Below are positions 30,165 through 39,576 of a stretch of DNA of 64,000 nt, piece by piece. The DNA is from Paulinella micropora. Taxonomy: Eukaryota; Cercozoa; Imbricatea; Euglyphida; Paulinellidae. The DNA is taken from positions 1-64,000 of the forward strand of contig WBZZ01002360.1 in assembly GCA_019918135.1 (NCBI GenBank), written 5' to 3'. How positions within the stretch are numbered: position 1 is the stretch's first letter; the number at the start of each line of letters is the position of its first letter. Below the pieces are notes generated by a model, which saw only the letters and a program-made list of their open reading frames with translations, had not been told where the DNA came from and did not search any database. The position numbers were made by a program, and so were the translations under genes.

Positions 30165-30975
30165 TCAAGTGGTGTAGCGGCCCTGGCGATCGACCTGCCT
30201 CGGCTTCTTGGGGACGATGCTGTCGCGCCGGAACTGTTCGGCGCCCAGGGGCCCGCACCGGCGGTAGGTAGGCTGCTCGCCCCCGTCCAGCCACGAAGAC
30301 ACGCGCACAATGCCGCCGGGCCGCACGCCCCACCAGCGAGCGGCGGGGTCGCCGCTGTGCAGGACGGGAAACTGCTCCTGGGGCAGCACCGAGTAGGTCC
30401 TGGCCAGCTCGCTCACTTCCTCCGGGGCCAGCACCCGGTGCTCCGCGAAGTACGGGCCGTGCGTGTCGGGCGGGAACAGCAGTTCGTCCTCGGTCCAGAA
30501 CTCCACGGACCAGCCCAGGCCGCGCGCGGCCCGCCAGCAGCTTGGCCACGGGCTGCCGCCGCTTGCGGTGGAGGAGCCAGACGGTGCGGGGGCCCGCCCC
30601 GTGCCGGTCCTCCAGGTCCTGCAGCCAGGCCTCGGCCGTCGCGCTGCTGAGGGAAGCCCCCCCCGGATCCTGTGCCCTGCCCCAGCACACCGACAGCGGG
30701 GGGAGCGGCTGGGCCGCGCCCGGGGGCAGGAACGGCAGCCACTCACCCACTACGTCCCGTGGGTGCGACAGCCGCCGGGCGTAGCCGCGCTGCACCAGCA
30801 GCCTCGTCAGGTGCTCGGCTACGACGGAGCCCTGCCACCCACAGTCACACGCAGAGCCGTTCACGCACACGAGTTCGCTGCCCTGACAGTCGGGGCAGGC
30901 GTGCTGGCGCGGGATGCGGGCCGCGCGGGAGCGGGCCCCCGGCCTGGCCGCTAGGCAGTCGTCCACGCTCAGCAT
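30165..30975 (-). CDS. RNA polymerase subunit RPB5-like protein with N-terminal zinc ribbon (one frame break)
   Basis: About 270 codons from ATG 30975. Residues 27-46 form a zinc-ribbon-like element (ACPDCQGSELV, then CDCGW). A helical N-domain follows (EHLTRLLVQRGYARRL). The C-terminal domain is recognisable as RPB5: VEFWTEDELLF, EHRVLAPEEVSELARTY, PVLHSGDPAARWWGVRPGG, VRVSSWLDGG and PTYRRCG (about 30480-30210). This is the part that binds the RPB1 jaw in eukaryotic, archaeal and giant-virus RNA polymerases. The frame shifts near 30545, where removing one G from a GGG would keep it. A zinc ribbon fused ahead of RPB5 is not usual in the family. It points to virus-encoded cytoplasmic or virion transcription. 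Confidence 0.75.
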
Positions 30976-31217
30976 TTCTGCCAGCCGGGGGCGGGCGGCC
31001 CCCGTCGCCGGGAGAGCTGGTGTGCGCGGCGGGGGGAGGAGACAGGTTTCGTCGGGGGGCCCCCCCCCTCCGCCCCGACGACCTCCCCTCCCCCTGCTTC
31101 CAGCCTTCCCGCCCCCCCCTGGGCCCCGGGCACGGGCGTGGCGCCGCGCCCGGGGCGGGCCGGGCCAGCTCAGCCCCGCCGTACACGCGGCCGGGGGGGC
31201 AGCAAGGCCCTGCTAGT
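30976..31217. other. divergent intergenic region
   Basis: G/C-rich with short C runs; no gene seen. Confidence 0.5.
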
Positions 31218-31745
31218 ATGGCACCCTCCGCCGCGCGTGCTGCCCGGCGCCGGGGCACGGTCAAGTACAGTTTCCAGGGGTGGCGCCGCGGGCCGCTGCT
31301 GGGCAGGTACAGGCACGGCCGGCGCTGGACGGCCTGGGTGCCGGCCTGCCGGCCCTGCGCACGGAGAAGCCTCTTCCGGCGCGCCGGGGCCGCCACGCCC
31401 GGGCTGTGCGGGCGCCACGCCCGTCAGGCGGCGGACTCCGAGACAGAGACCGACCCGGAGACGGAGGCCGACCCTGAGGAGGCGGACGCTGACACGGAAG
31501 CGGGCGCTGACACGGAAGCGGGCGCCGACGATCGTGTCGGGCCCGGCGGGGGCACCTCGCCCGCGGCGGATGCCGAGCACCGCCTGCCGCCACCGGCGCT
31601 CGCGGGCGGCGAGCACCGTCCACGGTGGCTTCTGCAGCTCCAGAGCTGGAGCGCCGGCCTACGGCCAGCGCAGGCGCAGTCCGGGGGAGGGGCGACGGGG
31701 GGCGGCCGGCCGGCGGCGCCCCTCCCCCCCGTGGGCGCTACGTAG
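31218..31745 (+). CDS. hypothetical protein with Cys/His cluster and acidic repeats
   Basis: 175 residues in one frame from ATG 31218. The N-terminus is strongly basic (ARAARRRGTVKYSFQGWRRG) with a possible zinc site of C-x2-C (VPACRPCARR) and C-x2-H (GLCGRHARQ). The middle is a repeat of acidic units (TETDPETEADPEEADADTEA; about 31440-31530), coded by DNA repeats of GACACGGAAGCGGGCGC. The tail is Pro/Ala/Gly-rich. No family recognised. Confidence 0.5.
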   Translation: MAPSAARAARRRGTVKYSFQGWRRGPLLGRYRHGRRWTAWVPACRPCARRSLFRRAGAATPGLCGRHARQAADSETETDPETEADPEEADADTEAGADTEAGADDRVGPGGGTSPAADAEHRLPPPALAGGEHRPRWLLQLQSWSAGLRPAQAQSGGGATGGGRPAAPLPPVGAT

Positions 31746-31921
31746 GCCCCGGGGGGCACCCGCGGTCGCTCTTCCCCCCCCCCCCCCCTCGCCCCGACGT
31801 CCCCCCCCCCCCCCCACCGGCCCACGACCCACCCCCCGCGGCCCCCCGCCCCCTCCCCCGCCCGACCCCTTGGGTCGGCGGCACGGTACTACCACAGAAC
31901 GCCAGCACCCAGCGGGCCACG

Positions 31922-32092
31922 ATGAGGAGCTACGCGCAGCGCGAACCCCTGGGCCCCTCCTGTTCCTGCTCCGGCCACCTAGCCGACGAAGGCCCCGCCG
32001 ACTTCGTCCTGGCAGCACACACGATCCGTTTCGGCTGTGGTTGTACGTTTGACTTGGCCAGCGGCCGGGCGCTGCAGCTGTGCGACCGCTAG
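31922..32092 (+). CDS. small cysteine-rich protein
   Basis: 56 residues from ATG 31922 to TAG 32092. Five cysteines are placed as SCSCSGHL and RFGCGCTFDL, with a last one near the C-terminus; a small zinc or disulphide fold is possible. ATTAAA lies 141 bases after the stop. No family recognised. The preceding 170 bases hold poly-C tracts. Confidence 0.5.
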   Translation: MRSYAQREPLGPSCSCSGHLADEGPADFVLAAHTIRFGCGCTFDLASGRALQLCDR

Positions 32093-32232
32093 CCAGGCCT
32101 CGCGCCGCAGCCGCGCCTGCTAAGCCCGGCCCTGACGTCTGGACCGCCTCGCCCTCCCCCCCCACGCGCACGACGGGCGCGCTTAGCACCGGCGGCCACG
32201 CGGTAGCGCTAGTCCGTCCACCGCGCACGCGG

Positions 32233-32238
32233 ATTAAA
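32233..32238 (+). terminator. polyadenylation signal ATTAAA
   Basis: ATTAAA after the small Cys-rich gene ending at 32092. Confidence 0.5.
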
Positions 32239-32390
32239 TTACCAATCCCTGACAGCCACCCCCGCCCCCGGGCCGTAGGAAAGTAGCCAGCCCCCCTCGG
32301 GGCTTCTATGCCGGGCTTGGCCTTTCAATGAGCCAGCGTCCCCTCCCCTTCCTTGCTCCGGTGCCTGGCCGGGTTTGGCCGCTAGCCAGA

Positions 32391-34492
32391 CTACGCGACC
32401 CTCTCTCTCTCTCGCCCCGGCACGCTGCTGGCCCCCTCCCCTCGTCCCGCTCCTGTGCTGAACCCCCCCTGGGCCAGTAGAGGACAACCGGCTAGCTTGA
32501 GTGTGAGGTCGCCGCGCGGTCCGTCCTGGGGGGCGGGCAGGTCTATAGTTCCGAGCGCAGCACAGTCACGAACCGTGAGCTCCAGCGGGAGGCGCAGGGG
32601 GGCAGCGACAGTTGCCTCAGCTGATTACACTCTTGGACGTGGATGGAGAGCCGCCGGCCTTCGCCGGCTACCCGCCGGACCTCCGGCTCGGGGCAGAAGC
32701 GCATTTCTTCGAGCGCCGCACAGTCTTGCACCGTGAGTGACAGCGGGACGATGGACGGAGGAGGCAGCGACAGTTGCTTCAGCTGCCCGCACTTCTGGAC
32801 GTGGAGGGAGAGCTGCCGGCCTTCGTCGGCCCCCCACCGGACCTCCGGCTCGGGGAAGCAGCGTATTTCTTCGAGCGCCGCACAGTCGTGCACCGTGAGC
32901 GACAGCGGGGCGACGGACGGGGGGGGCAACGACAGTTGCCTCAGCTGCTTACACTCCTGGACCTTGAGCAGAGTGAGCCCCCCAGCCTCCTCGTGGGAGC
33001 GCTTCCCCAGGCAAGACGCCCGCGGGTGGAAATACAGCTCGGACAGCGCGTCACACCCCTTGAATTCGAACGTCTTGGCTAGGCTGTTAGCCGAACTGGG
33101 CAACTCGAAGCTGGTCAGCGCGCCGCATTGGCGCACCGCGAGGTGGACCTCGGTCCCCGGGGCCTTCCAGGCAGGGGACAGACGCACGGACAGCAGGCTA
33201 CCACAGTCCGCCAAGGTTAGCGTGAACTTCCCTAGGTTGGCTAGCGCCGGGAGGCTGACGCAGCGCAGACTCCTGCAGCCCGTCACTTCTAGGCTGAACT
33301 CCTGGGCGCTGGCTAGCACAGGGAACTCAACGCTGCGCAGATTAGCACATTCAACCAAGGTTAGGCTGAAACCCTGGGCGCTGGTCAGCGCGGGGAAACA
33401 GACTTGGGACAGGCTGTCACTGTGGCGGACTTCGAGCGTGGTTTTACCCCCGACCGCCGACAAGCGCTTGAGTACCAGCTCGGTTTCTGTCAGGGGAGAA
33501 GCGGCCGTCGGCCCTGGGCCCTCGTATTTCAGGACTAGCGGCCCGTGGCAGCGGCTGAGGCGGGGGAGCCGCAGGCACGGCAGAGCGCAGCCCTGTTCGA
33601 AGAAGAGGCGTAGGGACCTGGCGCCCTCTGCCCGGGGCAGGGTTACAGTGTGCAACGAGCCACACCTTCTGAACACTAGCCAGAATGCCGGGGCCGCCGC
33701 GTTGTACTCTAGTATCTTCTGCGCGTCGCCCCTACCCGGAACCCCTTTCCCCTCCTCTGGCCGCCAAGGCCGCGGGCTCGCTAGTGGCGGGTTGAGCACG
33801 GCCAGGCTGGCTAGCTCACAGTCGACCGCCAGTATCCGCACGTGGCCGCCGGAGATCAGCGTCAGAGGCCGACGCAAGGAGCTCACTCGGATGGCGACGC
33901 GTTGCGGGAGGCTGGCCCCCGTGCAGGTGTCGATGGTGCGGAGCAGGGGGCATTTCGTAATGACCAAGTCTACCAGAGCCACGTGTGCCCTCCTGGTCCG
34001 TTGGCGTGTCAACGCAAACTCTTCCAGCGCAGTACAGGACCAAAGGCCGAAGCGTACACAAGGCGCACACCCCTCGTCGTCGAGCTGCAACATGCTCAGC
34101 TGCTTGAGGTGCGGCGTCTTCTGCACTGTCAGAGCGAAGGGGTGGTGTCGGCCGTAATAAGCGCGATCTTGCATACGTTCGAAGAAGGCGCGCGCGGACC
34201 TCTCGGCCTGCCAGCGGTAACAGCCCAAGTCCTTTTGCAGGCATAAGCGGAAGCCCCGCACGTCCAGGCGAGTAATCACGCGCCGCAAGTGCTGAGACTG
34301 CCAGTCCAGCTGAAAGAGGCGGGACGCGAACGTACGATGCGACAGTTCCGCACCGGTGGGCTCCCGGCTCTGGTCCGTACCGGGCGGGGGCTGGGCTTGG
34401 ACCAGCACCAGTTCCGTAGGCAACGGAGGCTGGCCTGGCGGAGGCTGCAACAGCTGCAGGACCTTCTCTAGCGAACCCCAGTATCGCCTACC
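32391..34492 (-). CDS. LRR-like solenoid protein, main part (continues the frame of 34493-34888)
   Basis: The frame begins right after the TGA at 34493-34495 with coding-like codons (RYWGSLEKVLQLLQPPPG) and no ATG for about 100 codons, so it is probably the continuation of the upstream gene. It carries irregular repeats of about 24 residues (FSLTLVECANLRSVEFPVLA; KFTLTLADCGSLLSVRL) and, at the end, three copies of a 54-residue unit (VQECKQLRQLSLPP, LTVHDCAALEE; 162-base DNA repeats at about 32570-32990). In the last copy a GGGGGG run (32597-32602) is one base short compared with the other copies: as written the frame stops at 32543, but the repeat pattern continues in the next frame to TAG 32391. 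Function unknown; a binding solenoid is inferred. Confidence 0.65.
32570..32990. repeat. three tandem 162-base coding repeats
   Basis: Each unit contains GCGACAGTTGC, CACAGTC and ACCGTGAG in the same order on the plus strand. They encode 54-residue units at the C-terminus of the solenoid protein. Confidence 0.8.
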
Positions 34493-34888
34493 TCAAGTGT
34501 CAGTTTCTGTAGGGAGCGGAACTACGAGAGGAGCGAAGACGAGCTGTTGCTGGGTGTAGAGGCGACGGACAGCGGGGCCCCAGGCCTCCGGGTCGTACGG
34601 AACGGGCAAACTCACGCCCGTCCGGGCGCAGACCTCGAGTAGGGTGCCCTGGGGTAACACGGGCAGGACAGGGCCTCCTAGCTGGTGGTGCCAGCGATGA
34701 AATTGTAGGGAGCTTAAGAACAGCGCCTGTCGTACGGTGTCCTCGCGCTCACGTCTTAGGCAGGGCGGGGCCACGCAGTAGGCCGTGAGGCGATCTGGCA
34801 GGCTGAGATAACATGCCCACCGGGGGTGGTCCAGCAGACACCCCGGGGGCCCCGCTGTGTCGTGTCCAGCCTGGTCCCGGTCGCCCAT
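34493..34888 (-). CDS. N-terminal part of the solenoid protein, or separate small protein
   Basis: 131 codons from ATG 34888 to TGA 34493-34495. Features: WACYLSLPDRLTAYCVAPPC, ALFLSSLQFHRWHHQLGG, VPYDPEAWGPAVRRLYTQQQ. The downstream frame is the same one and has no start codon of its own, which suggests a single gene interrupted by TGA (one base from CGA or TGG). No domain recognised. Confidence 0.55.
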   Translation of the reverse strand: MGDRDQAGHDTAGPPGCLLDHPRWACYLSLPDRLTAYCVAPPCLRREREDTVRQALFLSSLQFHRWHHQLGGPVLPVLPQGTLLEVCARTGVSLPVPYDPEAWGPAVRRLYTQQQLVFAPLVVPLPTETDT

Positions 34889-35371
34889 GGCACGGCCCTT
34901 TTAGTAGCCCTCGGTTACGGCGGCCTCCCCCCGCTCCGGCCGGCGCGCGCCCCCCCCCCCTCTCCCCCCGGCCGGGTGAGGAAAGAGGCAGCCAGGGGGG
35001 GGGGGGAGGGGGAAGACACGGGATAGGGAGCAGCAGGGATGGCGTGAGCCCCCGGTGCACCACCCGGTGGTGCCGTCGTGCTCCCGGCCACGCTACGTTG
35101 TTAGTGACGGCTAGACAGCACTCACCGAGCTGTCTTGTCCTACTATCCCAATTATCACGAGCACCTGCAACTTCAGCCGGGCAGAGTCTCTTCGTCACTG
35201 GGCACTGCAAAGTCGCAGGGCTCCCCGCCCTGGCACGTTCGTTAGTGAAGCTCCGACGCAGAGCCTCCTGCACGCCGCCGCAGCTGTTGTCTGGGCAGGC
35301 TCTGGCCCGCCGCCGCACCCGTCGCCCGGGCAGGCCCAGCTACCACCTGTTACCCCCTGTTCCTCCCGTGG
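34889..35371. other. no convincing gene
   Basis: A plus-strand frame (LSQLSRAPATSAGQSLFVTG) and a minus-strand frame (QALRRSFTNERARAGSPATL area) both look weakly protein-like between 35100 and 35320; neither has a supported start. Confidence 0.4.
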
Positions 35372-35979
35372 TTACTGTGCACTAGCCAGCCACGCCACCG
35401 CCCGCGGCGGAGGGGGGCGTCCGCCGGACCGGCAGCGCCGCGTGGCGCAGACCGTGGCGCACAGCGCGAGCACGGCCCACGCCAGGGCCCCGCAGGCTGC
35501 CAGGCGCCTGGTGTACCGGTCGGTGCACACCAGGACGGACGTGTAGGCCACGCGGCACTGGTAGGCGTCGTGGCAGGTCACACGGAAGCGAGGGTCACGT
35601 CGGGGTGGGCGGGCTGGCGCAGGCCGGCGCGGCTGCTGACCTCGAGTACGTCGGGGGGGTAGAACCGCTCCTCCACCCGGGGCCCGCGCACGCGCACGGC
35701 GTCGTCCTGGTAGTGCCACTCCACCGCGCCACACGTGGTCGCGAGTACGCTCGCGACCTCCAAGGACTCGCACTGCGGGAACCTGACGAACGGCTGCACC
35801 TCGAACACCGTCGCGCTCTCTAGCGGCCCCAGCACTAGGTGGTGTGCGTAGGGCCGGGTGGCGGAGGCGGGCTCGGCGCACAGCGCCTGGTACAGAGGCC
35901 CTTGCACAGACAGTACTAGCCGCGGGCTGGGCCCGGCGCACCACACTGACCACAGGCGCCATAGCTGCAGCCGGGACAT
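35372..35979 (-). CDS. predicted C-terminally anchored membrane protein (one frame break)
   Basis: About 200 codons from ATG 35979 (SRLQLWRLWSVWCAG). The main part is a beta-rich domain (YAHHLVLGPLESATVFEVQP; GAVEWHYQDDAVRVRG). Near 35598 the frame changes by one base in a C run; the frame after it is cysteine-rich (RVTCHDAYQCRVAYTSVLVC) and ends with one hydrophobic helix (LAACGALAWAVLALCATVCA) and a basic tail, to TAG 35372. The single late helix suggests a tail or type I anchor; no signal peptide is seen. Family unknown. Confidence 0.55.
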
Positions 35980-36621
35980 GACTGCTAGCACCGGCCTGGG
36001 GGCAAACTCCCTCCCTCCCCTGGGTCCCAGAAGTTGCGACCAGGGGCGCGCGGTGCGTGTGCGTGTGGGTAGGTATGTATGTAGTCGGTAGGTGTGTAGT
36101 AGGTGTCTACGCAGGACGGGGGAAGGGGATGGGGGGGGGAGGGTGTGCGTCCTCCGCTCCGTACCCCCAGCCCCCCTCCCACCCTTCGCCCTCCCCATCC
36201 CGCCGGGGCGTGCCGGTGTTGCTGCTGGGGGAGGGGCTAAGCGCGAGGAGGGTGGGGCACTGCTTCCTCCCCCCCAGGCAGGTGCCGGCGGCGGTACTCG
36301 TGCTGGCCGCCCGCCCCCGCCCCCCCCCCCCTCCCAGCGAATACCAGGGGGAGGGGTCCACGTCCGCGGGCAGGCACGCGGCCGGCGCACGGGGGGGGGG
36401 CGCCACGCCCGGGCGCGTGGGCCGGGGGGCCGGGACGTGGGCAGACACGCGGCCGGCGCACGTGGGGGGGGGGGGGGGGGGCGCCACGCTCGGGCGCGTG
36501 GGCTGGGGAGGCGGGACGTGGGCGGACAGCTCCCCCCGGCAGGAGTGGCGCCCTGTGTGTCTCCTTCCCCCTCGCTGGCCTTCCCCCAGAATCCGCTGTC
36601 CGGGCGCCGCGCACCGGGCGC
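35980..36621. other. divergent intergenic region
   Basis: Contains TG/AG-rich sequence (36055-36140), poly-C and poly-G, and two direct copies of a GGGCGCGTGGGC(C/T)GGGGA-type unit (36411 and 36493 areas). No gene seen. Confidence 0.5.
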
Positions 36622-38080
36622 ATGGGGCCCCCTGCCCCCCCGCTGCCCGGCTGGGTCGACCCGCCGGGACCCGACGACGAGCCGGAGCCGCCGGGGCGGC
36701 CGTTGGTGGACGTGGAGGCGGGGGCAGGTTTGCTGCGCGTACCAGGGGCCGGGCCCGGGTGCTTGTCCGGGCGTTTTGGCGTGCCGGGCAGGTTCGACCC
36801 CCGGTGCACCTCGTCGCCCATCCCCTGCCTCGTCTTGTCGCCCGAGTGGCGACCAAGCTGTTGCGCAGCCTGCTCTGGGCTTTTGTGCTGGGCGGTGGCT
36901 CGTGGGGCGTGGTCGCTAGCCTGCAGGAGGTGTGTGGCGGCGGCGGCCAGCCCCCCTGTGCCTGTTGGTCGTGCGATCTGAGGCGCGTGTCGCGCTGCTG
37001 GCACGACCTCGACGGCTGTTGGTGCTGGAAGTGCCGGGTGAGGGAACGCTTTCCCGAGAGGCGGTTGCTGGTGTACGCCGAGGGCGGGGCAGAAGACGAG
37101 CGCCCCCACCTGCTCGAGCTCGGCTCCCGGATTGCGGCCCGGTTGGACCTGGGCTTCTGGAGCTCCGACGCGGCGTGGGAGAAAACGGGCTTGTCTAGGC
37201 TGTGCCGAGAGCGGCCGGCCTGGCTCGAGCAGCTGGAGCCACTCTGTGCGGCGCTGGGGTGCCAGAGCCAGTGGCAGGAGGCGCTACGCGGGGGCCGCCG
37301 CCCGGCCGGGGCCGCGGGGACCGCCGGCCCAGGCGTTTGCTGGCTGTCCTGTCGGAGCCCAGGGCCTCTGCCTGCGCCTGCCGTGCCTGCCGGCGGTACA
37401 ATGCGCTAGGCAAGCTGGGCCTGCCCGACCAAGCGCAGCTTTGCGCCCAGGAGGGCTGCGGCCACGCGGGCCCGGCCCCGGAGACGCGCCGGGGGGCGCT
37501 GGCCTACCACTTGCAAAGGCAACGCAGCCTACTACAACGCTTGTCCTGCCAGAACATTTGGTGGGTCAGGTATGACTCTCGGGGGGAAGTGGCCCTGCAG
37601 CCCCGCCACGACGTGTTCCATGGTTTCGCCAAGACCACTGCCTGCCTCGACGGCCGGGACTGTGCTTTTGGCTACTGGGGCAGGGACGGCCAAAGGAAGC
37701 TGTGTGTCTTCCTAGCGCAGGGGCCGGACGGCTCCGCGCTCCGGGACGAGTGCCACCGGTGGCAGCGAGAGAGGGGGTTCGTGTGTACCTTGGCCGAGTA
37801 CTTGCACCCGGTCGCGGTGCTCAGCTGGGGCGAGAAGCACTCGCCCGCCGGCAGCCCGACTACCAGCCAGGGCCGGGCCGCGCGCCGTGTCGTCCGCATG
37901 CTACAATCGGCACAGGTGAGGGCCGGCCCGGGGGCTAGGGAAGGCCGCGGCGTCCAGTGGCCCCGGCCGCACCGGCTGGTGGACGGGCTGCTAGTGCCGG
38001 GCGGTGAGGTTTTCGCCTATGACGGCTTCCAGGCCTACCAGCCCGTGCTGCTATATTTTTCGCAGCACGATAGTGAGTAG
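36622..38080 (+). CDS. cysteine-rich protein, paralogue of 2625-4117 (frame broken)
   Basis: About 485 codons from ATG 36622 to TAG 38080. After a Pro-rich start come the Cys/Trp cluster (PPCACWSCDLRRVSRC, then CWCWKCRVRERF; about 36955-37050), a helical stretch (LGSRIAARLDLGFWSSD), a second CxxC (ACACRACRRYNALGKLGL) and the C-terminal domain (WVRYDSRGEVALQPRHDVFH; FQAYQPVLLYFSQ). The frame moves 1 to 3 near 36835 and 3 to 2 near 37300. The second change is also by one base and at the same protein position as in the other copy. From 37330 to the end this copy is intact, including GGGGGG at 37581-37586. Family unknown; zinc binding inferred. Confidence 0.65.
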
Positions 38081-38311
38081 CCGGCCCGTGTGACGTTGGC
38101 ACAGTCAAAGCAAAGACGTTCTCGGGGCACTGCTTTCAGCCGGGGTCGCTGCAGCGGGGATATCCAGAAGAGGAACGTATACTAAAGCTCTCGTCTGCTC
38201 TGTAGCCCCCAGAGACCACACTTCTTTTCTGGGGTAGCTGGTTTCTGGCAACCTTGGGGTCTCTTGTTACTTTTGTTTGGTTTCCTGGCGAAGTTTCCTG
38301 CCAACTTAGGT

Positions 38312-38324
38312 TTTATTGAATAAA
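38312..38324. terminator. back-to-back polyadenylation signals
   Basis: TTTATTGAATAAA gives AATAAA on both strands: plus (38319-38324) for the gene ending at 38080, minus (38312-38317) for the gene ending at 38436. Confidence 0.65.
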
Positions 38325-38435
38325 GATTAGTCCAACTGTTAACTCAAAAGGCTCGTAGGTAACCACCGGGGCGAATCAGCCGTGTCCTTCTCTGACCAAG
38401 TCCTAGCCAAGGCGACGGCTAGCACGACACGACGC

Positions 38436-38987
38436 TTATTCCACCCCGGACGAGGTGCGGTTCAGCTGCCGCCCGCATTCGTCCCAGACGGCGCCACAGG
38501 GACACTGGTCGGATTGTTCGTCGTACAGGAGTTCTCCACAGCCTTCTCCTTCACACTCACGGACGGCGTAGCACTCTCCTTTCTCGCAGGCCTCCTCGTT
38601 GACTTCCTGCAGCGGCGGCAGCAGCGCGCAAGCGCCCGCCAGGGCTCCGAAGAGTTCATGCAGCAAGGGCGCCGCTGCTTCCGCGTGGGTACCAGCCTCT
38701 CGGACTCTCTGGCCTAAGGCCGCGAGCTTGGCTTCCGTGCCCGCGGACTTCTCCCAACAGGCCCGGTACCGGCGGCGCTGGGCACAGAAAGGGCGGTTGA
38801 CGGGGTCCGATCCACGCGGAATGAGCACTAGGTCGGCATCCGCCAGCACGGGCCGGGTAGCGGGTGGCGCGGGCTCGGCCTGCACGCGTGCCTTCTTCTT
38901 CCGAGGCGGGTTCTCCCCGGGAGCGGGGGCGGGCCGGCGTCCCGTCTGGTCGGCCTGGGTCGTGGTGGTAGCTTGGGTGGTGCTCAT
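38436..38987 (-). CDS. hypothetical protein with C-terminal zinc-ribbon-like cysteines
   Basis: 183 residues in one frame from ATG 38987. N-terminus Thr/Gln-rich, then PRKKKARVQ (nuclear-localisation-like), a helical middle (RRRYRACWEKSAGTEAKLAA; LLHELFGALAGACALLPPLQ) and a cysteine-rich acidic end (EACEKGECYAVRECEGEGCG, then DQCPCGAVWDECG), consistent with a zinc ribbon. Family unknown. Confidence 0.65.
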   Translation of the reverse strand: MSTTQATTTTQADQTGRRPAPAPGENPPRKKKARVQAEPAPPATRPVLADADLVLIPRGSDPVNRPFCAQRRRYRACWEKSAGTEAKLAALGQRVREAGTHAEAAAPLLHELFGALAGACALLPPLQEVNEEACEKGECYAVRECEGEGCGELLYDEQSDQCPCGAVWDECGRQLNRTSSGVE

Positions 38988-39576
38988 AGTTGGTGGGTCG
39001 GCTAGCGCTTTGTGGGTGAGAAAGCAGGCCCCGGCCTACGGGCCGCGCGGGCCCGGCCCGCGCGCGTCGCGTGCCTGGCCCGCGCGCCCCCTGTGCCTGG
39101 CGTGGGGCATGCTCGACGCGCACCCGCGCGTTGCTGGCCCGGTGCGGGGGGGGGGGGGGCGCGACGAGGGGTCTCCGCCACTCTCCGTGCCAGAGCGCCC
39201 GGCCCGCGCCGGCACGGCCCCGCCGGCAGCCCACGCCGGCGGTGGACGCGACCGCGTGCCAAGGGGGGGAGGGGGCACGCCCCCGGCCGGAGGAGGCAGG
39301 AGGGCGCCCCGTGGGCGTGCGAGTCGGCGCGCGTCGTCCCCCCCCCCCCCCCCCCTCCGCCCCGCCGCGGGTCGTTGCCTGCGCCCGGCAGGGGGCCGGG
39401 GGGTGGCGCGGGCCACGCCATACGTGCGCTGGTGGGCGCCCAGGTAGGCGCCGGGCCCGGGGGCGCGGGCCTGTGTGCGCGCGGGGGCTTCCCCCCCCCC
39501 CCAGCCGCGCGCGCCGGCCCTCCCTGCGGGGGGCGGTCCCGTCCTCGCTCCAAAAACCAACCAACTGGCTAGCCAG
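38988..39576. other. divergent intergenic region, G/C tracts
   Basis: Poly-G 39148-39158, poly-C 39339-39355 and 39491-39502. Open frames here are Pro/Arg/Gly-rich shadows. No gene seen. Confidence 0.6.

Noticed and set aside
32643..34157. 500-codon plus-strand frame
   Set aside because: Antisense shadow of the solenoid gene; the minus strand shows regular protein repeats.
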